64,000 nucleotides of DNA from Solirubrobacteraceae bacterium (GTDB lineage Bacteria; Actinomycetota; Thermoleophilia; Solirubrobacterales; Solirubrobacteraceae): positions 1 through 64,000 of the forward strand of contig JAUJOT010000001.1 in the NCBI GenBank assembly GCA_030447505.1, given 5' to 3'. Of the stretch, positions 1 through 11,002 are shown one piece after another (position 1 is the stretch's first letter; every line of letters begins with the position of its first letter). The notes under the pieces were generated by a model. The model saw nothing but the letters and a program-made list of their open reading frames with translations, was not told where the DNA came from and searched no databases. Both the position numbers and the translations under genes were made by a program.

Positions 1-766
1 CGGCCCGCGCCGCCGGCGGCGGCGGCAGCGAGCGCGGCCGCGCTGAGCTTCAGCCGGCGGTGCAGGCGATCGAAGCGCAGCACCTCCCAGCCCTCCTGCG
101 CGGCGATCCGCGCAAGCCTGCCGTCGGGATTGACGGCGACCGGATGCCCGACGGCGCGCAGCATCGGCAGGTCGGACTCCGAGTCGGAGTACGCGTAGCT
201 GCCGGCGAGGTCGAAGCCCTTGCGCTCGGCGAGCTCGCGGATCGCCTGCGCCTTGCCCTCGCGGTAGGTGAACAGGCCGCCTTCGCGGCCGGTGTAGACG
301 CCGTCGAGGACCTCCGAGCGCGAGCCGATCCCGCCGTCGAAGCTCAGCACGAGCGACAGCAGGCTCGCCATCTCCTGCGACGCCGCGGTGCAGATGTAGA
401 TCGGCCGGCCCGCGTCCTGGTGGGCGTAGGCGACCGCGAGCATCTGCGGATACAGGCGCGGCAGCACGCCGCACAGCACGCGCGGGGCCATCCGGCGCAG
501 GTCGCGCTCCTCGACGCCGGTGAGATAGGTGCCGATGCGGGCGCGGACCTTCGCGGTGGCCGCGTCGGTCGAGCCCAAGAGGCGGAACCTCACGGCGTCG
601 AGCAGGTCGCCGGCCAGCCGCCGGCGGTCGATCATCCCCTGCGCGTACGCGGCGCGCACGAAGTACCAGCCCGACGAGCCCGCCATCAGCGTGCGGTCGA
701 GGTCGAAGAACGCGGCGCTGCCCGCGCCCCCGGGCTGCTCGCGGGCGCCGTCCGCGTCCGCCGTGC

Positions 767-1951
<1,185 letters not shown>

Positions 1952-2024
1952 GGGCGAGCTCGCTTTGGATCGGGCGACGCGGGAGTGAGGCCAGTCTAAT
2001 CGCGGACCGCCGCGCGGCGGCCGA

Positions 2025-2030
2025 TAGATT
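2025..2030 (+). promoter_or_regulatory. -10 hexamer TAGATT for a leaderless transcript
   Basis: TAGATT ends 7 nt before the GTG start at 2038 and there is no Shine-Dalgarno. The spacing fits an mRNA whose 5' end is the start codon. The same layout recurs before many genes here. The -35 element is not obvious. Confidence 0.5.
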
Positions 2031-2037
2031 CAGCCCC

Positions 2038-3474
2038 GTGATCGTCGAAAGCACCACCGCGCTGCCACAGGACGCCGACGCCGACACCGTCGTGATCGGC
2101 GTGCTCGAGGGCGAGAAGGTCCACCACGACGTCGACGGCGTCCTCAACGGGCTCGTCACGGCGGGCGAGGCGAAGGCCAAGCACCGCCACCTCGCCGTCG
2201 CGCACGCCGGCGGCAGGCGCTGGGTGCTCGTCGGGCTCGGCAAGCGCGACGAGCTCGACGGCGAGCGCGTGCGGGTCGCGGCCGCTGCGGCCCACGGGCG
2301 CGCGCTCGAGCTCGGCGCGCGGCGGCTGTGCTGGGAGGTGCCGCACAAGGTCGGCGCGGAGATCGCGACGGCGATCGTCGAGGCGACGCTGCTCAGCGGC
2401 TATCGCTTCGAGCGCTTCAAGAGCAAGCCCTCCGACGAGACGAAGGCGCTGCAGGCGCTCGTGATCAGCGCCCACGACGATCTGGCCGACGTCGTCGCCG
2501 AGGCGGAGATCGTCGCGCGCGCGGTCAACGCCGCGCGCAACCTCCAGAACACGCCCTCCAACGAGATGGCCCCGCGCCATCTCGCCGACGCGGCGCGCGT
2601 GCTCGCCGAGCTCGACGGCGTGACGGTCGAGATCGAGGGCCGCGACGGCCTCGAGCGGCTGGGGATGGGTTCGTTCGCCGCGGTCGCGCGCGGGTCGCAC
2701 GAGGAGCCGGCGCTGATCACCCTGCGATACGACGGGGCCGACGCGAGCGGCGCGGTGCTCGGTCTCGTCGGCAAGGCGGTCACCTTCGACAGCGGCGGGA
2801 TCTCGATCAAGCCGGCGAACAAGATGTTCGAGATGAAGTTCGACATGTCCGGCGGGGCGGCGGTGCTGGGCGCGATCGAGGCGATCGCCGAGCTGAAGCT
2901 TCCGATCCGCGTCGTCGCGGTCGTCGGGGCCACCGAGAACATGCCCGCGGGCAACGCGATCAAGCCCGGTGACGTCGTGACGGCGGCCAACGGCACGACG
3001 ATCGAGGTCATCAACACCGACGCCGAGGGCCGGATGGTGCTGGCCGACTGCCTGACGCACGCGGTCAACGAGGGCGCCGAGCGGCTCGTCGACATCGCGA
3101 CGCTGACAGGGTCGATCATCACGGCGCTCGGCCATACGCACGCGGGCCTGTTCGCGAACGACGACGACTGGGCCGAGCAGGTCGAGGCCGCGGCGTCGGC
3201 GACGGGCGAGATCGTCTGGCGGCTGCCGCTGCACGACGACTACGCCAAGGTGCTCGACAGCGAGACCGCCGACCTGATGAACGTCAACGAGACGCGCAAG
3301 GCGGGCTCGATCGTGGCGGCGCAGTTCCTGCAGCGCTTCGCGGCCGACGTTCCGTGGGCGCACCTGGACATCGCCGGCACCGCCTGGGGCGCCGGCAAGC
3401 CGTACGCGCCGAAGGGCGGCTCGGGCTGGGGCGTGCGGCTGCTCGTCGAGCTCGCGCGCTCGATGGCGCGGTAG
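2038..3474 (+). CDS. pepA: leucyl aminopeptidase (peptidase family M17)
   Basis: A 478-residue M17 cytosol aminopeptidase. The C-terminal catalytic domain carries the two-metal site, with GKAVTFDSGGISIKP, KFDMSGGAA and the family signature NTDAEGRMVLAD. The N-terminal half is the less conserved macrodomain-like part. Enzymes of this family release N-terminal residues from peptides as hexamers in the cytoplasm. The GTG start at 2038 lies 8 nt after a TAGATT box and has no ribosome binding site, so translation is probably leaderless. The gene stands alone, divergent from the thiolase. Confidence 0.95.
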   Translation: MIVESTTALPQDADADTVVIGVLEGEKVHHDVDGVLNGLVTAGEAKAKHRHLAVAHAGGRRWVLVGLGKRDELDGERVRVAAAAAHGRALELGARRLCWEVPHKVGAEIATAIVEATLLSGYRFERFKSKPSDETKALQALVISAHDDLADVVAEAEIVARAVNAARNLQNTPSNEMAPRHLADAARVLAELDGVTVEIEGRDGLERLGMGSFAAVARGSHEEPALITLRYDGADASGAVLGLVGKAVTFDSGGISIKPANKMFEMKFDMSGGAAVLGAIEAIAELKLPIRVVAVVGATENMPAGNAIKPGDVVTAANGTTIEVINTDAEGRMVLADCLTHAVNEGAERLVDIATLTGSIITALGHTHAGLFANDDDWAEQVEAAASATGEIVWRLPLHDDYAKVLDSETADLMNVNETRKAGSIVAAQFLQRFAADVPWAHLDIAGTAWGAGKPYAPKGGSGWGVRLLVELARSMAR

Positions 3475-3481
3475 CGGCGCT

Positions 3482-3503
3482 GTCAGCGCGACGTCAGCGC
3501 GAC
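3482..3503 (+). repeat. 11-bp tandem direct repeat
   Basis: GTCAGCGCGAC occurs twice head to tail just after the aminopeptidase stop. No function is evident; it may be slippage. Confidence 0.6.
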
Positions 3504-3622
3504 GCCACGCGTGCTGCCTGGTCGTCGCCGTCGCGTTCCGGACAGCAGTCGAGCGTCTTGCCACGGCTGGTAGCCGAGCTCGCCCGAACGTGCACACAGC
3601 CGCCGGCCGGCTTCCCTTTGGC

Positions 3623-3650
3623 GCACGGGCGCACTAGCGTGCGCCCGTGC
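3623..3650 (+). promoter_or_regulatory. 12-bp perfect inverted repeat spanning -10 box and start codon
   Basis: The left arm GCACGGGCGCAC and right arm GTGCGCCCGTGC are exact inverse complements around TAGC. The -10-like TAGCGT (3635-3640) forms the centre and the GTG start (3647) of the next gene lies in the right arm. It could be an operator over the promoter or, if the RNA starts further upstream, a hairpin that hides the start. It could also act as a terminator for the upstream gene, but it has no T-tract. Confidence 0.6.
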
Positions 3651-5428
3651 TGAAGGACAAGCTGCGCAGCCGCAGCGCTGCCGATCTGCGCCGCGAGCGC
3701 GACGAGCTGGGCTTCGTGCGCCAGCCCGAGGTGCGCTGGATGAGCCCGGGCCTGCTCGCCCGCTCGGGCGTGGAGGTGATCGTCTCGGGCACGTTCGGCA
3801 AGTTCGCCGACAAGCGCGAGCTGCAGCGCGAGCCGCAGGACGGCCTGGACTACTCGGATGCGGACGGCGACCTGTGGGTCGACTACCTCTCCGATACCGG
3901 CGACGGCTGGGAGGCGACGTACACGATGGCGTGGCTGCTCACCCGGCCGGCGCTCGAGGCCGGCGGCGAGACGCTGCCGCGCGCCACGATCCTGCTGCTC
4001 GGCGGCGACGAGGTCTATCCGTCGGCGACGCCCGAGCAGTACGAGGACCGCTTCATCGGGCCGTTCGCGTCGGCGCAGCCGAAGTCCGACCGCGCCGACG
4101 CGCCGGACATGTACGCCCTGCCCGGAAACCACGACTGGTACGACGGGCTCGCAAGCTTCCTGCGCGTGTTCTGCGCCCGCGAGGGGCGTGTCGGCGACTG
4201 GCACACGCGCCAGCGGCGCAGCTACTTTGCGATCAGGCTGCCCAACGGCTGGTGGATCTGGGCGATCGACATCCAGCTCGACACCTACATCGACGACGTC
4301 CAGCTGGAGTACTTCCGGCGCCAGCAGCTCGCGGCGGGCGACAGGGTGATCCTGCTGACGGCCAAGCCGGCCTGGGTGAAGGCGGTCCCCGGACGCACCG
4401 AGCCGTCGTCGTGGCGCTACCTGTCCTACTTCGAGGAGCGCGTCGTGCGCGCCAAGGGCGCGAAGCTCGCCCTCGTGCTGACGGGCGACCGCCACCACTA
4501 CGCGCGCTACGAGCCGGTCGGCGACGACGCTGCGCCGACGCGGATCACGGCCGGCGGCGGCGGAGCGTACCTGTCGCCGACGCACACCCTCGACCGGACG
4601 CTCGACCTGCGCTCGCTGGACCACGACGCGTCGGTGCCCTACGAGCGCGCGGAGATCTATCCGCGCGAGCAGGACTCGCGCCGGCTCGCGAACGGCGTCC
4701 TCAAGCTCGCGCGGCTCAACCCGTCGTTCGCGGCGCTGCTGGGCGCGATCTACGTCCTGCTCGGCCTCGCGATGCTCGGCGCGTTGAACGCCGGCGACGG
4801 CGCGCTGCTGGACGGCGTCGACGGGTTCGGCGGCTTTGTCTCGGAGGCGGCCGGCGGGCTGATCATCGTCCTCGCGGCGCTGCTGTTCGGCGGCGTCTTC
4901 GGCGCAACGGACATCACGCCCGACGCGCTGGAGACGAAGACGGGCAGGCGCGGAGCGACGCAGCTCGCGAGGGTGCTCGTGTCGCTCGCGCACACGCTGA
5001 TCCATCTGCTGCTGGCCGCAGTTCTCGTATACCTCGCGGCGTCGATCGCGCCCGACGACGTGCCGATCGTCGCCTGGCTGCTGAGCAGCGTCGCGCTGTT
5101 CGCGGCGGGCTTTGCGATCGGCGCGACGGTGTTCGCCGTCGTGCTCCTCGCGATCCACAGGATCCGCGGGCCGAAGGCGCCCGAGGCCGCCAACCAGGTC
5201 TTCACCGCACAGTCGATCGCGGACTACAAGAACCTCGTGCGGATGCGCTTCGCCGCCGACGGCAGCGTGACGCTGTATCCGCTCGGCGTCGACCGCATCG
5301 GGCGCGACTGGCGCTACGAGGGCAAGCGGGAGGACGGCGCCCGCTTCGAGCCGCGCGCCAGGGCGCCGCAGGTGCATCGGATCGACGGTCCGCTGAAGCT
5401 CGACGCCTCCGGCCGCCGCTCGTATTAA
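3647..5428 (+). CDS. membrane-anchored metallophosphoesterase
   Basis: A 593-residue protein. Residues about 100-330 hold calcineurin-like metallophosphoesterase features: LGGDEVYP, the signature GNHDWYDGL and a later GDRHHYARYE that would supply metal-binding histidines. After about residue 360 come several hydrophobic segments (LGAIYVLLGLAML, GLIIVLAALLFGGVF, a LAHTLIHLLLAAVLVYLA stretch and a WLLSSVALFAAGFAIGAT stretch), then a charged C-terminal domain. No N-terminal signal peptide is seen, so the catalytic domain is probably cytoplasmic. The substrate is unknown. The GTG start lies within the 3623-3650 palindrome. The next gene follows after 9 nt, so the two are probably cotranscribed. 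Confidence 0.8.
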   Translation: MLKDKLRSRSAADLRRERDELGFVRQPEVRWMSPGLLARSGVEVIVSGTFGKFADKRELQREPQDGLDYSDADGDLWVDYLSDTGDGWEATYTMAWLLTRPALEAGGETLPRATILLLGGDEVYPSATPEQYEDRFIGPFASAQPKSDRADAPDMYALPGNHDWYDGLASFLRVFCAREGRVGDWHTRQRRSYFAIRLPNGWWIWAIDIQLDTYIDDVQLEYFRRQQLAAGDRVILLTAKPAWVKAVPGRTEPSSWRYLSYFEERVVRAKGAKLALVLTGDRHHYARYEPVGDDAAPTRITAGGGGAYLSPTHTLDRTLDLRSLDHDASVPYERAEIYPREQDSRRLANGVLKLARLNPSFAALLGAIYVLLGLAMLGALNAGDGALLDGVDGFGGFVSEAAGGLIIVLAALLFGGVFGATDITPDALETKTGRRGATQLARVLVSLAHTLIHLLLAAVLVYLAASIAPDDVPIVAWLLSSVALFAAGFAIGATVFAVVLLAIHRIRGPKAPEAANQVFTAQSIADYKNLVRMRFAADGSVTLYPLGVDRIGRDWRYEGKREDGARFEPRARAPQVHRIDGPLKLDASGRRSY

Positions 5429-5437
5429 CTGCAGCTC

Positions 5438-6814
5438 GTGCGTCGCGCCGCCGCGCTCTGGCTCGTCCTGTTCGCGGCCTACGCCGCGACGATCGGGCTG
5501 CCCGCGTTCGGCAGCTCGCAGTTCGGCGGCGACGAGCCGCACTACCTGCTGACGGCCGAGTCGATCGTCACCGATCGCGATCTCGACCTGCGCGACGAGT
5601 ACGCCACGCGCGCCTACCGCGACTGGTACCCCTACCTGCTCGAGCGCCGCGGCCGGCTGACGAACGGGCAGGCCAACGAGCCGCACGGCGGCGGCTTCCC
5701 GCTGCTGATCGCGCCCGCCTACGCGCTCGGCGGGCCGCTCGCGGTGCAGCTGCTGCTGGCGGCGATCGCCGCGCTCGCGTTCGTGCTCGCTGCGCTGCTG
5801 GCGCGCCGGGTCGTGCCCGAGCCGTGGGCCGGCGGGGCGGCGCTCGCGTGCGGGCTGTCGCCGCCGGCGCTTGCCTCCGCGACCGCCGTGTCGCCCGAGC
5901 TGACCGCGGGCGCGCTGCTCGCCGCAGCCGCGCTGCTGGCACTGAAGGTGCGCGAGCTTCCGCGCATCCGCTGGGTCGCCAGCGCAGCGATCGCCCTGGC
6001 GGCGCTGCCGTGGCTCGGGCTGCAGTTCGTCGTCGCCGGGCTCGTCATCGCGCTGGCGATGTTCCGCTGGCTGCGGCGCCGCGCGCGCGGCTTCGCGATG
6101 CTCGTCGAGATCGAGGTGCTGCTGTTCTCGGGCGTCATGTTCGTGACGATCAACGACCAGCTCTTCGGCGGGTTCACGCCGGCCGCCGCCGCGATCCCCG
6201 GCGATCGGCTCGCCGACCTCGACGGGGCCGACTACCTCGAGCGCGCGCCGCGCCTCGTCGGCCTCTGGCTCGACCGCACATACGGCGTGCTGCGCTGGGC
6301 GCCCGTGACCGCGCTTGCGTTCTACGCGCTGTGGCTGCTGTGGCGCTCGCGCCGCGACCACATCGCGCGCGCGCTGCCCGAGCGCGCGGACGTCGAGATC
6401 GCGGCGGCCCTGTGCGCGCTCGTCTGCGCCGCGCAGGTGCTCGTCGCGGCGTTCATCGCGCCGACGATGTTCGGCTTCTTCTTCCCCGGGCGCTATCTGC
6501 TCGCCGCGCTGCCGATCGCGGTCGCGCTCGTCGCATGGGGGCTGCGCCAGGCGCCGCGCGCGGGCGCGGCCCTCGCGGCGCTGACGCTCGCGACGAGCGC
6601 CTGGTGGTACGCCGAGCTGCGGATCGACGGCGGCGGGACGGTCGGGCCGTCCTCGCGCGCACCACTCGGCCCGCTCGACGACGCGCTGCCGCTGTTCGGC
6701 ACCGGCTCCGTCGGCGCAACGGTGGCGCTCGTCGCCGTCGCGGCCGCGCTCGTGGCTCTCGTGGCGTTCGAGTGGCGCCGCGGCCGCGCGCGGCTGGCGG
6801 GGCTCGACGGCTAG
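5438..6814 (+). CDS. polytopic membrane protein, GT-C glycosyltransferase-like
   Basis: A 458-residue protein with about ten hydrophobic helices. After the first helix an acidic loop reads FGGDEPHYLL. A DE pair at this position is typical of GT-C fold enzymes such as ArnT/PMT-like mannosyl- or arabinosyltransferases, which take sugars from polyprenyl phosphates on the outer face of the membrane. The rest of the sequence shows no stronger family signature, so the assignment rests on topology and this loop. The GTG start at 5438 is 9 nt after the metallophosphatase stop, suggesting a two-gene operon. Confidence 0.6.
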   Translation: MRRAAALWLVLFAAYAATIGLPAFGSSQFGGDEPHYLLTAESIVTDRDLDLRDEYATRAYRDWYPYLLERRGRLTNGQANEPHGGGFPLLIAPAYALGGPLAVQLLLAAIAALAFVLAALLARRVVPEPWAGGAALACGLSPPALASATAVSPELTAGALLAAAALLALKVRELPRIRWVASAAIALAALPWLGLQFVVAGLVIALAMFRWLRRRARGFAMLVEIEVLLFSGVMFVTINDQLFGGFTPAAAAIPGDRLADLDGADYLERAPRLVGLWLDRTYGVLRWAPVTALAFYALWLLWRSRRDHIARALPERADVEIAAALCALVCAAQVLVAAFIAPTMFGFFFPGRYLLAALPIAVALVAWGLRQAPRAGAALAALTLATSAWWYAELRIDGGGTVGPSSRAPLGPLDDALPLFGTGSVGATVALVAVAAALVALVAFEWRRGRARLAGLDG

Positions 6815-6831
6815 TGGCAGCCCCCGAGGCC

Positions 6832-7632
6832 CTACCGCGCCTGCGCGGTCGCGACCTGGTCCTCGAGGCCGCCGATCGGCTCGACGGTCGTGCCCGTGCG
6901 CGCGCGCTCGCGGATCTCCAGCCGCCGCGACAGCCGCGACAGCGCGAGGTTCGTGGCCACGAACAGCAGCCCGATGAAGATGAACACCTGCAGCACCGGC
7001 GCCTGCACGCCGCCGAAGAAGTTGAAGCCCGTGACGATGCGCCCGTGGCGCATGACCTCCTGGATCGCGATGATGCTCACGAGCGTCGTGTCCTTGTTGA
7101 GCGTGATGAGCTGCGAGACCGTCGCCGGGACCATCCGCCGCAGACCCTGGGGGAGGATCACGAAGCGCATGCGCTGCCGGTAGCTGAGCCCCAGCGCGGC
7201 CGCCGCCTCGCCCTGGCCACGGTCCAGCGACTGGATCCCGGCGCGCATGATCTCCGCGAGGACCGCGGAGTTGTAGAGGACGAGCGCGAGCAGCGCCGCG
7301 AAGACGCGGCCGGTCTGCAGCACGTCGGGGAGCAGCTGCGGCGCGTTGTTCTCGTAGGCGTCGCGCCAGGACTCGGGCAGCGCCAGCGCGAGGTACAGGA
7401 TGATGAAGATCAGCGGCAGGTTGCGCCAGACGTCGATCCACGTCGCGGCGACGAAGCGCAGCACCGGCGAGCGCGAGATCCGCGCGAGCGCGAGCGCGAG
7501 GCCGACGGCCAGCGCGAAGACCATCGCGATCAGCGCGAGCTGGAGGTTGACGAGAAAGCCCTCGAAGATGAACCGGGCGTTGTTGGCCGTGACGAGCCAC
7601 TCCCAGTTGTCCGGATCGAAGAGGTATCCCAT
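6832..7632 (-). CDS. amino-acid ABC transporter permease (GltK/GlnP type)
   Basis: A 266-residue inner-membrane permease of the His/Glu/Gln/Arg/opine family. It has five or six hydrophobic helices and the ATPase-contact EAA-like loop near GQGEAAAALGLSYRQRMRFVILPQ. It is the last gene of a five-gene minus-strand operon: GTPase, ATPase, binding protein, permease, permease. The upstream permease ends 9 nt before this start (ATG 7632). The two permeases probably form a heterodimeric channel for glutamate, glutamine or a similar polar amino acid. Confidence 0.92.
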   Translation of the reverse strand: MGYLFDPDNWEWLVTANNARFIFEGFLVNLQLALIAMVFALAVGLALALARISRSPVLRFVAATWIDVWRNLPLIFIILYLALALPESWRDAYENNAPQLLPDVLQTGRVFAALLALVLYNSAVLAEIMRAGIQSLDRGQGEAAAALGLSYRQRMRFVILPQGLRRMVPATVSQLITLNKDTTLVSIIAIQEVMRHGRIVTGFNFFGGVQAPVLQVFIFIGLLFVATNLALSRLSRRLEIRERARTGTTVEPIGGLEDQVATAQAR

Positions 7633-7641
7633 GCGCCGCGC

Positions 7642-8304
7642 CTACCTGCGGATCGCGAAGCGGCGCTCGAGCCGCCGGAACGCGATCGTCGCCGACGCGG
7701 TGATGAGCAGGTAGCCGACCGCCGCCCAGAAGAAGGCCTCGTCGGTCTGAAACGTCCGCGACTGCACGATCCGCGCCTCCTTGAGCAGATCGGGCAGCGC
7801 GAGCAGCGAGACGCCGACGATCGCGGAGTTCTTGATCATCGCGATCGTGATCGAGGCGAGCGGCGCGATCACGGTGCGAAAGGCCTGCGGCAGGACGATC
7901 CGCCGCAGCGTCGCGCCGTAGCTGAAGCCGAGCGACAGCGCGGCCTCGATCTGGCCCCGGCTGACGGCGAAGACGCCGGATCGCAGCACCTCGGCGACGT
8001 ACGCCGCGGTGTACAGGCCCAGCGAGCCGATCCCGGCGGCCCAGTTGCTGATCGGCACGCCGGCCCGCCGCAGCCCGGCGAAGGAGATGAACAGCAGCAC
8101 GAGCAGCGGGACGTTGCGGAACGTCTCGACGTAGACGCCGCCGAGGCGCTGCAGCCACTTCGAGGGCGCGATCCGCAGCGCCGCGACGAGCGTGCCGACG
8201 ACGAGCGCGATCGCGAAGGACGCTCCGACGAGCCGGAGCGTGACCCACAAGCCACCCGCCAGCTCGTCGAAGTTGTCCGTCAGGACGTCGAACAGCGCCC
8301 CCAT
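7642..8304 (-). CDS. amino-acid ABC transporter permease (GltJ type)
   Basis: A 220-residue permease paralogous to the downstream one, with the EAA-type loop SRGQIEAALSLGFSYGATLRRIVLPQAFR. The N terminus (LWVTLRLVGASFAIALVVGTLVAALRIAPS) is the first transmembrane part of the BPD_transp_1 fold. The ATG start at 8304 lies 7 nt after the binding-protein stop. It pairs with the 6832-7632 permease. Specificity is set by the binding protein and not by this subunit. Confidence 0.92.
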   Translation of the reverse strand: MGALFDVLTDNFDELAGGLWVTLRLVGASFAIALVVGTLVAALRIAPSKWLQRLGGVYVETFRNVPLLVLLFISFAGLRRAGVPISNWAAGIGSLGLYTAAYVAEVLRSGVFAVSRGQIEAALSLGFSYGATLRRIVLPQAFRTVIAPLASITIAMIKNSAIVGVSLLALPDLLKEARIVQSRTFQTDEAFFWAAVGYLLITASATIAFRRLERRFAIRR

Positions 8305-8311
8305 CGCGCCG

Positions 8312-9202
8312 CTAATTGAGCTTCAGCGCCTCCGCGAGCGTCATCGTCGGCGGGTCCTGCTCCTCGTCGGTGAACTGGCCGATCCACTTCTGGTACGCCG
8401 CCTCCCAGCCACCGTCCTGCTTCCACTCCGAGACGACGTCGGTGACGAACGTCTGGAACTCGTCGTTGCCCTCCTTGATGCCGGCGCCATATGGCTCCGT
8501 CGTCAGCGGTTCGCCGACGAGCTTCAGCGAGTCGTCCTGGATGATCATCCCGGTGAGGATCACGTCGTCGGTCGAGATCGCGTCGACGGCGCCGTTCTGG
8601 ATCAGCTCCAGGCACTCCGAGTAGGAGTCGACGAGCCGCAGCTCGGCCTTCGGCGCCTGCTTCTTCAGCGTCTCCTCGTACGTCGATCCGAGCGCCGTGC
8701 AGACCTTCTTTCCGGCCAGGTCGTCGACGCCCGCGATCTTCGAGTCGTCCTTGACGAGCACGCGGCCGCGCGCGACGAAGTACGGCTCGGAGAAGTCGAT
8801 CTCCTTGTCGCGCTCGGAGGTGATCGTCATCGTCGAGAGGATCAGGTCCGCGGTCCCGTCCTTGAGGAACGGGATGCGGTTGTCCGACACCGCCTCGATG
8901 AACTTCGGCTTGACGCCGAGCGCGTCGGCGATCCGCTTGCCGAGGTCGACGTCGAAGCCCTCGACCTCGCCGCTCTGCGGGTTCTTGAAGCCGAACGGCG
9001 GGACGTCGAACTTCACGCCGATCGTGATCTCGCCCTCGTCCTGCAGCTTCGCCATCGTCGTCCCGGCCGCAAACGTGCGGGCCTCGGTCGTCGCGGTCGC
9101 CGCGCTGCCGGCCTGCTCGTCGTCGTCGCCGCAGCCCGCCGCGACGAGCATGCCGAGCGCGAGCGCAAGCACCGCCAGCCAGCGCCATCTCGTCGTCTGC
9201 AT
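8312..9202 (-). CDS. amino-acid ABC transporter substrate-binding lipoprotein
   Basis: A 296-residue solute-binding protein of family 3. The N terminus has a lipoprotein signal with lipobox VAAGC, making Cys24 the likely lipidated residue after a hydrophobic run. The mature domain shows the class features ITIGVKFDVPPFGFKNP, VEGFDVDLGKRIADALG and the acidic DGTADLILSTMTIT region. These proteins deliver polar amino acids, most often glutamate or glutamine, to the permease pair. The start ATG at 9202 is 14 nt beyond the ATPase stop, with GAGGAGGG as a clear ribosome binding site just upstream. Confidence 0.93.
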   Translation of the reverse strand: MQTTRWRWLAVLALALGMLVAAGCGDDDEQAGSAATATTEARTFAAGTTMAKLQDEGEITIGVKFDVPPFGFKNPQSGEVEGFDVDLGKRIADALGVKPKFIEAVSDNRIPFLKDGTADLILSTMTITSERDKEIDFSEPYFVARGRVLVKDDSKIAGVDDLAGKKVCTALGSTYEETLKKQAPKAELRLVDSYSECLELIQNGAVDAISTDDVILTGMIIQDDSLKLVGEPLTTEPYGAGIKEGNDEFQTFVTDVVSEWKQDGGWEAAYQKWIGQFTDEEQDPPTMTLAEALKLN

Positions 9203-9216
9203 CTGTGCCCTCCTCG

Positions 9217-9972
<756 letters not shown>

Positions 9973-9981
9973 GGCGGGACC

Positions 9982-10944
9982 TTACTGCGGGGGTCGGTCG
10001 CCGGGCGCATCCTCGAGCAGCGCGCTCGCGGCGCTCGCCGGGTCCATCCGGCGCGCGACGACGTCGTCGATGACCCGCTCGAAGCGCTCGTCCTGCGCGA
10101 GGCGGTGCTCGAGCCGGCGCCGCAGCCGGCCCGCGGCGATCGCCAGCACCTCGCTGCGCAGGTTGCGGCGGCGGCGCGCCGACAGCGTGCCCTGCTGCTC
10201 GATGTGCGCGCGGTGCTCGACGAGCTTCTGCACGACCTCGTCGACGCCCCTGCCCTCGACCGCCTCGGTCTGCAGGATCGGCACCTTCCACGGTCCCTGC
10301 GGTGCGAGCGACAGGACGCCGCGGATCTCGCGCACCATCGTCTGCGTCAGCGGGTGGTCGGCCTTGTTGACGACGATGATGTCGGGGATCTCCATGATCC
10401 CCGCCTTCAGGGCCTGGACGGAGTCGCCTCCGCCGGGCATCAGCACGAGCAGGACGCTGTCGGCGTGATCGATGATGTCGACCTCGGCCTGGCCGACGCC
10501 GACCGTCTCGAGGAACACGTCGTCGCGACCGGCGGCGTCCATCAGCAGCGCCGCCTGCAGCGAAGCCTCCGCCAGCCCGCCGAGCGCGCCGCGGTTGGCC
10601 ATCGAACGGATGAACACGCCGCGGTCCAGGAAGTGCTCGCTCAGCCGGATGCGATCGCCGAGCAGCGCGCCGTGCGTGAACGGCGAGGACGGGTCGATCG
10701 ACAGCACCGCGACGGTGCGCTGCGCGGCGCGGCGATTTCGGACGAGCTGGCCGATCAGCGTCGACTTTCCCGCGCCCGGTGCGCCCGTGACGCCGACGAT
10801 CGTCGCCCGTCCGGTGTGCGGGTAGATCTCGCGGACGAGCGCCCACCCGGCGGGGTCGTCGTTCTCGACGAGCGAGATCGCCCGAGCGAGCGCACGCCGG
10901 TCGCCGTCGAGCAGGCGCTGCGCGAGGTTCGGGTCGACCGCCAC
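9982..10944 (-). CDS. meaB: MeaB/ArgK-type G3E-family GTPase
   Basis: A 320-residue P-loop GTPase. Walker A is GAPGAGKST, followed by VLSIDPSSPFTHGALLGDRIR, FLETVGVGQAEVDI and the base-recognition motif VNKAD. This is the pattern of MeaB (also called ArgK or MMAA-like), the chaperone that protects and reloads adenosylcobalamin in methylmalonyl-CoA mutase. The C-terminal helical arm (RRRRNLRSEVLAI) is dimerisation-like. The GTG start at 10944 is chosen because translation upstream would run into the divergent gene. No mutase lies in the window. Instead it heads the amino-acid transporter operon, 9 nt from the ATPase gene. Confidence 0.9.
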   Translation of the reverse strand: MAVDPNLAQRLLDGDRRALARAISLVENDDPAGWALVREIYPHTGRATIVGVTGAPGAGKSTLIGQLVRNRRAAQRTVAVLSIDPSSPFTHGALLGDRIRLSEHFLDRGVFIRSMANRGALGGLAEASLQAALLMDAAGRDDVFLETVGVGQAEVDIIDHADSVLLVLMPGGGDSVQALKAGIMEIPDIIVVNKADHPLTQTMVREIRGVLSLAPQGPWKVPILQTEAVEGRGVDEVVQKLVEHRAHIEQQGTLSARRRRNLRSEVLAIAAGRLRRRLEHRLAQDERFERVIDDVVARRMDPASAASALLEDAPGDRPPQ

Positions 10945-10989
10945 GGCGCCCGATGATGCCAGGGGCGGGCGGGGCCGGGCTTCTACCCG

Positions 10990-10995
10990 TAGCCT
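10990..10995 (+). promoter_or_regulatory. -10 hexamer TAGCCT, leaderless layout
   Basis: TAGCCT ends 7 nt before the GTG at 11003 and no ribosome binding site is present. It lies in the 58-nt gap shared with the divergent GTPase gene. Confidence 0.5.
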
Positions 10996-11002
10996 TAGCG
11001 CC

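Noticed and set aside
3494-8319. Very long open frames (about 1500 codons) on both strands across the metallophosphatase and permease genes
   Set aside because: They are antisense or shifted readings of well-supported genes. At this G+C content stops are rare in such frames, and the translations are Arg/Ala/Pro-rich with no domain.
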